From UBA11524 sp964547515 (lineage in GTDB: Bacteria; Bacillota; Clostridia; Christensenellales; Aristaeellaceae): a stretch of 11,266 nucleotides of DNA. The notes under the pieces were generated by a model, which made no database searches, was not told the DNA's origin, and worked only from the letters and a program-made list of their open reading frames with translations. The stretch is taken from NCBI GenBank assembly GCA_964547515.1, contig CAZJOA010000092.1, positions 1-11,266 of the forward strand. The letters are read 5' to 3'. A program made the translations under genes and the position numbers. Shown one piece after another: positions 6,864 through 11,266 of this stretch. Every line of letters begins with the position of its first letter. The first letter of the stretch is position 1.

Positions 6864-6874
6864 TACGATGAAAC

Positions 6875-6880
6875 AGGAGG
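6875..6880 (+). promoter_or_regulatory. SD that selects a TTG start at 6889
   Basis: A perfect AGGAGG stands 8 nt before the TTG at 6889, whereas the in-frame ATG at 6868 has no SD upstream (CGTCCCTAATACG). The SD therefore lies inside the ATG-initiated frame, so the shorter TTG form is the likelier protein. Confidence 0.75.
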
Positions 6881-6888
6881 AAAAGCCG

Positions 6889-8853
6889 TTGCTTTGTCCG
6901 GATTGCAATACCTATGCCGCACAGGATGACATTGTCTGTCCCCGCTGCGGGAAGCTGCTGGATCGTCAGCCGACGGAGGAAGAGGAGCTGATGCGCTTTC
7001 GCCAGGGGCGGCATCTGCGCCGGACGGAGGCGGAAGTGCCCCCGCCGCCGGTCACGCCCGGGAGCACGGGTGCGAGCCGTTCCTTTGAGGACACCCGTCC
7101 CCGCGAAACGGCGGAGGAGACCGGTGCGGCGTACTCCCAGCGGGAGAGGCTGGCGCGTACAGGGCGCTATTATGGCCTGGAGGACGGCCTGATGGACGAT
7201 ACGCCCATGACCTATGGCGTGAGCGAGAATCCCACCATCATGCTGCAAAGCCAGCGCCGCAGCCGTGCCAAACGCGGCCTGCGCATGAAGCGCCTGGTCA
7301 ACTGGGCGTATGTGCTCATCGGGTGCTTCGTGCTGTGCATCGCGCTGCTCATCGGCGCGTATGTTTTCCTGACGCGCACGCCCTCGGGGCAGGTCATCAT
7401 GGCGCGTATGGGTCAGGATGCCACATCCGCCGCCATGTGGCAGGTGGGGCAGGAATACCTCCACACCGGCGACATCGATCAGGCCATCGCGTACTTTCTC
7501 ATCGCCCGCGCCAAGGATGAGGAGGCGGACGAGCCCAATGTGACCGGCCTCCTCCAACTGGGCAGCGCCTATGAGGCCAATGACCAGCTGGACGAGGCGG
7601 AAGCGGTGTACGCCTACATCTACACCGAGGTCGTGCCCAGTGCGCCGGATGCCTACCGTGCGCAGGTGCGTGTGCTTCTGGCGCAGGGACGTCAGGCGGA
7701 CGCGGCCAGGCTGCTGTCCGAGGCGTATAAGCAGACGGGCGTGGCATCCTTCCGCAGTCAGCGGCTGGAGATCCTGCCGGATGTGCCCAGCGCCAGCGTG
7801 ATGGCGGGCTATTACAATGCCGCGCAGACCATCGAGCTGCTCCAGGGGCAGGACTGCGAGGTGTGGTACACGCTGGACAAGTTCGCGACCCTGCCGGAGG
7901 GCGGCATCCTCTATGAGGGTCCCATCGTGCTCAGCGAGGGTGAGCATCAGCTGCGTGCGGTGGCGGTGGACGGCGATCTGGTGAGTGACATCATGCGTTC
8001 GGACTATCAGATCTACCTGCCGACACCCCTCCAGCCGGACTGCAACCTTGCGCCCAACACCTACAGCAGCAAGAAGAAGGTGACGCTCAAGCCCGGCAGC
8101 CTGACCAAGGAGCAGCTGGAGAAGAACCCCGGCTATGCCGCCACCATCGATGACCCGGTGGCGCAGACCATCACCATCTACTACACCATCGACGGCTCGC
8201 AGCCCGACAAGGACAGCCCCATCTATGACGGCACGCAGATCCAGCTGGGCAATTTCGGCGGATATGTGTACCTCAAGGCGGTTTCGGTGAATGGGTATGG
8301 CAAGCAGGGCAATATGCTGGAGCGGACGTTCAAGTTCGACACATCGCCCACGTATCGCAAGATGTACAACACGGATGACGTGATCCCCGGCTTGCAGCTG
8401 GGCACGACGACGCGCGAGGCCTTCCAGACCAAATACGGCACGGGAGAAGGGCCGGAGATCATCCTCCAGGACACGGTGGAGGGCGAATGCGAGAAGTACA
8501 CCTATGACTGGGGCTATGCCTCGTTCATGAAGATCAAGAGCGGCTGGGTGCTTTCCGACCTGAAGTTCACCACCGACCAGTTCGATGGCCCGCGGAACAC
8601 CTCCGTCGGCATGGCGGAATCGAAGATCACCGCGCTCTTCAAGGACTGCGGACAGCCCGTGGGTTCAACGGGCATCAAGCGCGGCCTGTACTATGAGAAC
8701 GAGGATAAGCAGGGGGTCATCGCCATTCTGACCTCGGGCGAAAGGATCATCTACTACCGCATCGGTACGGCGGACGGACATGTGTGGCAGCTGGAATACG
8801 AGATCGCATCCGGCGGCAGCTGCACGTCCATCCGGTGGGTGTTCGAGCGGTAA
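6889..8853 (+). CDS. Zinc-ribbon membrane protein with TPR and chitobiase-C-terminal-like domains
   Basis: A 654-residue protein from the TTG start (661 from the ATG at 6868). Residues 1-22 form a zinc ribbon with Cys3-xx-Cys6 and Cys17-xx-Cys20. Residues 25-125 are proline- and charge-rich, probably disordered. A basic stretch (RRSRAKRGLRMKR, about 123-135) precedes one membrane helix at about 139-161, so by the positive-inside rule the zinc ribbon is cytoplasmic and the rest outside. Residues about 179-283 hold two or three TPR-like units. Two domains resembling the chitobiase/beta-hexosaminidase C-terminal or Fn3-associated fold follow (about 298-377 and 425-483; hallmark YYTIDGSQPDKDSPIYDG). 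The last 165 residues resemble no family I can name. It may couple a cytoplasmic zinc ribbon to an extracytoplasmic binding region; the ligand is unknown. It is the last gene of the operon. Confidence 0.78.
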   Translation: MLCPDCNTYAAQDDIVCPRCGKLLDRQPTEEEELMRFRQGRHLRRTEAEVPPPPVTPGSTGASRSFEDTRPRETAEETGAAYSQRERLARTGRYYGLEDGLMDDTPMTYGVSENPTIMLQSQRRSRAKRGLRMKRLVNWAYVLIGCFVLCIALLIGAYVFLTRTPSGQVIMARMGQDATSAAMWQVGQEYLHTGDIDQAIAYFLIARAKDEEADEPNVTGLLQLGSAYEANDQLDEAEAVYAYIYTEVVPSAPDAYRAQVRVLLAQGRQADAARLLSEAYKQTGVASFRSQRLEILPDVPSASVMAGYYNAAQTIELLQGQDCEVWYTLDKFATLPEGGILYEGPIVLSEGEHQLRAVAVDGDLVSDIMRSDYQIYLPTPLQPDCNLAPNTYSSKKKVTLKPGSLTKEQLEKNPGYAATIDDPVAQTITIYYTIDGSQPDKDSPIYDGTQIQLGNFGGYVYLKAVSVNGYGKQGNMLERTFKFDTSPTYRKMYNTDDVIPGLQLGTTTREAFQTKYGTGEGPEIILQDTVEGECEKYTYDWGYASFMKIKSGWVLSDLKFTTDQFDGPRNTSVGMAESKITALFKDCGQPVGSTGIKRGLYYENEDKQGVIAILTSGERIIYYRIGTADGHVWQLEYEIASGGSCTSIRWVFER

Positions 8854-8865
8854 AAGTGCATAGGA

Positions 8866-8897
8866 AAAGGGTTCATCCGAACGCGGGTGAACCCTTT
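8866..8897 (+). terminator. Hairpin terminator candidate ending the operon
   Basis: AAAGGGTTCA (8866-8875) pairs perfectly with TGAACCCTTT (8888-8897) across a 12-nt loop, starting 13 bp after the stop codon. The last T residues of the right arm are followed by CAGTTTATC rather than a long T-run, so termination may be partial. The A/T ends could work on either strand. Confidence 0.6.
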
Positions 8898-9153
8898 CAG
8901 TTTATCAAAAAGCTCCACAGACGTTCAACAAAGTTTTTTCCGAAGCGTTGGAGGGCGGATGGGTGAGGCGGCTGCATCGAGACCTCAAAGGGGACGGTGC
9001 GGCGAATATGCGGGGGATTGCTTCCGCATTTTGACCCAACTATGCAAGTGAAGACTACTATGAATTCATGTTCAATTCAAAGCAATCCACCGCATCCAGA
9101 GCCGCCAGGATATGCAGCCGCCTTTACTGCGAGCAACCGGTTACGAGGGGGGT

Positions 9154-9189
9154 CCGGGGGGGAAAGCCACACTTTTGCTTTCCCCCCGG
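9154..9189 (+). other. Hairpin H1 of repeat copy 2
   Basis: The left arm starts at 9154 (CC, seven G, AAA, GC) and the right arm is GCTTTCCCCCCGG (9177-9189), around a 9-nt loop. Eleven continuous pairs form, then a bulged G, then two more. Compared with copy 1, one A is gone from the left arm and one T from the right arm, so the stem is maintained. Confidence 0.7.
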
Positions 9190-9198
9190 CGGCTTTCT

Positions 9199-9223
9199 GC
9201 CGCTTTCGACGCGCGAAAGCGGC
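9199..9223 (+). other. Hairpin H2 of repeat copy 2
   Basis: GCCGCTTTCG (9199-9208), loop ACGCG, CGAAAGCGGC (9214-9223): identical to copy 1. The alternative pairing of GCGGC (9189-9193) with GCCGC (9199-9203) is also preserved, although the loop between them differs (TTTCT here, TTTGC in copy 1). Confidence 0.75.
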
Positions 9224-9289
9224 CTTCGATCACGCTACAAATGATAAAGAAAATGGAAATGATAATCAGCGTTATGACCCTTTTCCGCA

Positions 9290-9298
9290 TTCGACAAA
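9290..9298 (-). promoter_or_regulatory. Perfect 0A-box (Spo0A-binding site)
   Basis: TTCGACAAA on the + strand is TTTGTCGAA on the - strand, containing the full TGTCGAA core known from Bacillus Spo0A targets. It lies about 130 bp upstream of the spo0A -10 box, suggesting autoregulation as in Bacillus. Confidence 0.6.
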
Positions 9299-9343
9299 GC
9301 GGATGGTGCATTCTGTCCCAATGGGCGCGGAAGTTCGGGAAAT

Positions 9344-9359
9344 GGTCGAAAAATCGACA
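9344..9359. promoter_or_regulatory. Second, paired 0A-like site
   Basis: GTCGA (9345-9349) and TCGAC (9354-9358) form a dyad with spacer AAAA. Read as 0A-boxes, GGTCGAA on the + strand and TGTCGAT on the - strand each match TGTCGAA at six of seven positions. A divergent pair could bind two Spo0A monomers. Confidence 0.4.
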
Positions 9360-9415
9360 GTGCATGGAGAAACCCTGTCGCATCCTGAGAGGTTTCATCG
9401 CATTCCCCACAAACA

Positions 9416-9440
9416 GTGGGCAAAGTGCTATAATGCCCAC
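9416..9440. promoter_or_regulatory. Dyad over the spo0A -10 box (operator candidate)
   Basis: GTGGGCA (9416-9422) and TGCCCAC (9434-9440) are perfect inverted repeats 11 bp apart, with the TATAAT box between them. A third half-site, CCCAC (9406-9410), lies just upstream. Transcription would start near 9441, so most of the dyad is outside the mRNA, which favours a protein-binding operator over an RNA hairpin. The regulator is unknown. Confidence 0.45.
9426..9434 (+). promoter_or_regulatory. Extended -10 promoter of spo0A
   Basis: TGCTATAAT: a perfect -10 with the TGn extension and no recognisable -35 at 16-18 bp. A weak sigma-H-like overlap is also present: GTGGGCAAA (9416-9424), 13 bp, CACGAAT (9438-9444), compared with RNAGGAWWW and RNNGAAT. 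Bacillus spo0A is known to have a sigma-H promoter, but this match is imperfect. The leader would be about 70 nt. Confidence 0.65.
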
Positions 9441-9511
9441 GAATGGAAAGTTCGCCCCGAGCTTCCTGGCGAGGAAGGCCGAGGTTTCATGCAGAGAGGA
9501 GTTTTTGAACG

Positions 9512-10291
9512 ATGGACGAAATGAGGATCATGCTGGTGGATGACAATGCGGAGCTGCGCCGGAGCATGCGGGAGCATCTGCAGCGACAGGAGAAAATGCG
9601 GGTCGTGGCGGAATGCGCTACCGGGCTGGAGGCGCTGGATGCGCTGACCAAAACGCCCGTGGATGTCATCATCCTGGACATCATCATGCCCCAGATGGAC
9701 GGGTATTCCTTCCTGGAGGAGATGAACCGTCAGCAGCTGGACGATCCGCCCCAGGTGATCGTGGTCAGCGCATTGGGTCGGGATGATTTCATCATGCGTG
9801 CGGTGGAAAACGGCGCAAGGTTCTACATGATAAAGCCGGTCGATCTGGGCGTGCTGACCAGCCGCATCCGGGAGGTGTGCGGCCAGGCGGCTGATTCGTC
9901 CGCGCCGTCCAGCCGCATTTCGCTGCCCGGACGCGCCCCCTCCATCGATGAGAAGCTTGCCAGCCTCTTCCTCACCATCGGCATCCCCGCGCATATCAAG
10001 GGCTATGCCTTCCTGCGCGAGGCGGTCAAGATGGTCATTGAGAATCCCGATGTCATCAACCGGATCACCAAGGAGCTGTACCCGGGCATCGGCAAGCGCT
10101 TCAACACCAGCGCCAGCAAGGTGGAGCGTGCCATCCGCCATGCCATCGAGGTGGCCTGGAGTCGCGGTCGCATCGACACGCTGAACAAGGCCTTCGGCTG
10201 CCGTGTCGCCACGAAGGAGGACAAGCCCACCAATGGCGAGTTCATCGCCATGATCGCCGACAAGCTCGCCCTGGAGCAGCGCAGCGCGTGA
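9512..10291 (+). CDS. spo0A: Spo0A, master response regulator of sporulation
   Basis: A 259-residue response regulator that, when phosphorylated, binds 0A-boxes and starts sporulation. The receiver domain (about 1-120) has the acidic pocket Asp10/Asp11, phospho-acceptor Asp56 in DVIILDIIMP, switch Ser86 and Lys108 in MIKPVD. The linker (about 120-143) is Ser/Pro-rich. The effector domain (about 145-259) carries the hallmark stretches HIKGYAFLREAV, KELYPGIGKRF and SKVERAIRHAIEVAWSRG. It also has TNGEFIAMIADKL, with the recognition-helix region intact. Length and Asp56 numbering match Bacillus. The ATG at 9512 follows AGAGGAG (9495-9501) by 10 nt. It has its own promoter with 0A-boxes upstream and is flanked by a repeat and a nucleotidyltransferase gene. 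The usual upstream neighbour spoIVB is absent here. Confidence 0.97.
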   Translation: MDEMRIMLVDDNAELRRSMREHLQRQEKMRVVAECATGLEALDALTKTPVDVIILDIIMPQMDGYSFLEEMNRQQLDDPPQVIVVSALGRDDFIMRAVENGARFYMIKPVDLGVLTSRIREVCGQAADSSAPSSRISLPGRAPSIDEKLASLFLTIGIPAHIKGYAFLREAVKMVIENPDVINRITKELYPGIGKRFNTSASKVERAIRHAIEVAWSRGRIDTLNKAFGCRVATKEDKPTNGEFIAMIADKLALEQRSA

Positions 10292-10296
10292 TCTGC

Positions 10297-10315
10297 GGCG
10301 AGTCATCCGCCTTTT
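10297..10315 (+). terminator. Weak terminator candidate after spo0A
   Basis: GGCG (10297-10300), a 7-nt loop, CGCC (10308-10311) and TTTT (10312-10315). The stem is only 4 bp, so termination, if any, is probably leaky. Confidence 0.25.
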
Positions 10316-10383
10316 CCCTGTCAGACGCATTTGACATGCTCCGCCAAATGGCGTATAATGGTGACAAGAAGCTCTGACAGGGA
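10315..10383. promoter_or_regulatory. 11-bp inverted repeat enclosing a promoter
   Basis: TCCCTGTCAGA (10315-10325) is the exact reverse complement of TCTGACAGGGA (10373-10383). The pair brackets the whole -35/-10 region, and its right arm overlaps the SD AGGGAGG (10379-10385). In a transcript reading through from spo0A, the two arms could pair and hide the SD. In a transcript from the inner promoter the left arm is absent. It could also be a pair of operator half-sites. Confidence 0.5.
10331..10359 (+). promoter_or_regulatory. Perfect-consensus sigma-A promoter
   Basis: TTGACA (10331-10336), exactly 17 bp, TATAAT (10354-10359). Transcription should start near 10366, leaving a leader of about 29 nt for the nucleotidyltransferase gene. 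This is the strongest promoter by sequence in the window. Confidence 0.92.
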
Positions 10384-10394
10384 GGCATACGATC

Positions 10395-11266
10395 ATGAAG
10401 GAACCGATTCTGGTCATACTTGCGGCAGGCATGGGTTCGCGCTACGGCGGACTGAAGCAGATGGACCCCGTTGGGCCATCGGGCGAGGCGATCCTGGACT
10501 ATTCCGTCTTCGACGCGAAGCGTGCGGGGTTCAAGCGGGTCGTTTTCATCATCAAGCACGAGATCGAGGCGGACTTCAAGCGCATGGTGGGCGCGCGCAT
10601 CGAGAAGCACATGGAGGTGGCCTACGCCTATCAACAGCTGGATATGCTGCCGGAGGGCTATGTCATCCCGGAGGGGCGGACGAAGCCCTGGGGGACGGGG
10701 CATGCGGTGCTGTGCAGCCAGTCCGCCATCGACGCGCCCTTCCTGGCCATCAATGCGGATGACTACTATGGTGTGGAGGCCTACCGCATCGCCTATGAGC
10801 GTCTGTGCACCATGCAGGACGACGCAGGCACGGACTATTTCATGGTGGGGTACGAGCTGCAAAACACGCTGACGGAGAACGGCTATGTGTCCCGGGGCAT
10901 CTGCGCCACGGACGCGCAGGGCTGCCTGACCCATGTCATCGAGCGCACGCATATCATCAGCACCTGTGACGGGCCGATGTACACCGAGAACAAGACGGAT
11001 TATCACCGTCTGCCGGCAGATGTGCCAGTGAGCATGAACATGTTCGGGTTCACGCCGTCGATCCTGAGGGAAATGCGGGAGACCTTCCCGGCCTTCCTGG
11101 ACAAAGCACTGGCGGACGATCCGCTGAAGGGGGAATTCTACCTGCCCGGCGTGGTCAATGCCATGCTGGAGAAGGGGACGGCTACCGTCGCGCTGCTGAA
11201 ATGCCCTTCCCGCTGGTATGGCGTGACCTATCAGGCGGACAAGGCGCAGGTCAAGGCCGCCATGGC
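10395..11266 (+). CDS. Sugar-nucleotidyltransferase-like protein (3' end beyond window)
   Basis: 290 codons are visible with no stop before the window ends; since family members are about 300 residues, nearly the whole gene is present. The ATG at 10395 follows AGGGAGG (10379-10385) by 9 nt. Residues 9-22 (LAAGMGSRYGGLKQ) are the glycine-rich nucleotide-binding loop of the GT-A-fold nucleotidyltransferases, and NADDYYG (120-126) supplies the metal-binding acidic pair. GRTKPWGTGHAVL (94-106) is typical of the clade usually annotated as nucleotidyltransferase family protein or NDP-sugar pyrophosphorylase. Such enzymes attach a nucleotide to a sugar phosphate or alcohol phosphate. The substrate cannot be read from this sequence, and neighbours that might show it lie outside the window. 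Transcribed from its own consensus promoter, possibly also by readthrough from spo0A. Confidence 0.85.
   Translation, partial: MKEPILVILAAGMGSRYGGLKQMDPVGPSGEAILDYSVFDAKRAGFKRVVFIIKHEIEADFKRMVGARIEKHMEVAYAYQQLDMLPEGYVIPEGRTKPWGTGHAVLCSQSAIDAPFLAINADDYYGVEAYRIAYERLCTMQDDAGTDYFMVGYELQNTLTENGYVSRGICATDAQGCLTHVIERTHIISTCDGPMYTENKTDYHRLPADVPVSMNMFGFTPSILREMRETFPAFLDKALADDPLKGEFYLPGVVNAMLEKGTATVALLKCPSRWYGVTYQADKAQVKAAM

Larger units (their letters stand above)
8898..9226 (+). repeat. Intergenic structured repeat, copy 2 (about 329 bp)
   Basis: The second copy of the element at 1514-1840, in the same orientation and of nearly equal length. It begins directly at the end of the terminator hairpin and ends with GGCCTT at 9226. 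It keeps the 12-bp long-range inverted repeat (8966-8977 / 9112-9123), the small stem (9008-9013 / 9024-9029) and both terminal hairpins. Divergence is concentrated at about 9031-9105 and 9125-9145, between the paired parts. It fills the first half of the gene-free stretch 8854-9511; the second half is the spo0A control region. No credible ORF lies in it. Confidence 0.85.

Noticed and set aside
6847..7947. 366-codon open frame on the - strand
   Set aside because: It lies antisense to the zinc-ribbon gene, is His/Arg/Ala-rich as expected of a shadow frame, and matches no family.
9256..9276. Fur-box-like sequence around AATGATAAT
   Set aside because: Only one half matches; the second half of the dyad is absent.
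8997..9524. 175-codon open frame on the + strand spanning the repeat and the spo0A promoter
   Set aside because: It crosses conserved hairpins, the 0A-boxes and the -10 box, overlaps the spo0A start in another frame, and is not preserved in repeat copy 1.
9112..9543. 143-codon frame beginning MQPPL, resembling the start of a 71-codon frame at 1727
   Set aside because: The shared MQPPL arises from the repeat's nucleotide identity; the frames diverge at once and have no SD.
9428..10432. 334-codon open frame on the - strand across spo0A
   Set aside because: It is antisense to a certain gene and passes through two promoters.

Overview
The window looks like the chromosome of a GC-rich, endospore-forming member of the Clostridia (Firmicutes). 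The evidence is a clear spo0A gene, a short alpha/beta-type small acid-soluble spore protein (SASP) gene behind a sigma-G-like promoter, strong purine-rich Shine-Dalgarno (SD) sites, TTG starts, and consensus sigma-A promoters. I see no phage, IS, CRISPR, rRNA or tRNA genes. The order or genus cannot be fixed from the sequence alone.

Layout. (1) 1-1255: an extended -10 sigma-A promoter and a hairpin-bearing leader drive a DUF624/YesL-like multi-pass membrane protein. (2) 1261-1489: a sigma-G-like promoter and a 56-residue SASP gene. (3) 1490-1893: no gene; most of it is copy 1 of a repeat of about 328 bp carrying conserved inverted repeats. (4) 1894-8853: six co-directional genes with gaps of about 25-43 bp, read as one operon: SAM methyltransferase (TTG start), Hsp33 chaperone (hslO), a TPR-like protein, a HEAT-like repeat protein, an HD-domain phosphohydrolase, and a membrane protein with a zinc ribbon and chitobiase-C-terminal-like domains (probable TTG start). 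A hairpin follows the last gene. (5) 8854-9511: no gene; it holds copy 2 of the repeat and then the spo0A control region, with a perfect 0A-box, a second 0A-like pair, an extended -10 promoter and a dyad over that -10 box. (6) 9512-10291: spo0A. (7) 10292-11266: a perfect-consensus sigma-A promoter enclosed by an 11-bp inverted repeat, then a sugar-nucleotidyltransferase-like gene cut by the window end.

How it fits together. Two parts are tied to sporulation: spo0A, the master regulator, with visible signs of autoregulation; and the SASP, a forespore DNA-coating protein. The six-gene operon looks like a housekeeping or stress cluster; Hsp33 is the only member whose biochemical role can be named firmly. 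The most unexplained element is the paired intergenic repeat. Both copies lie in the same orientation at transcription-unit boundaries, one before the operon and one before spo0A. Their pairing potential is kept even where the sequences differ, so they could be a structured RNA or a small non-autonomous element.
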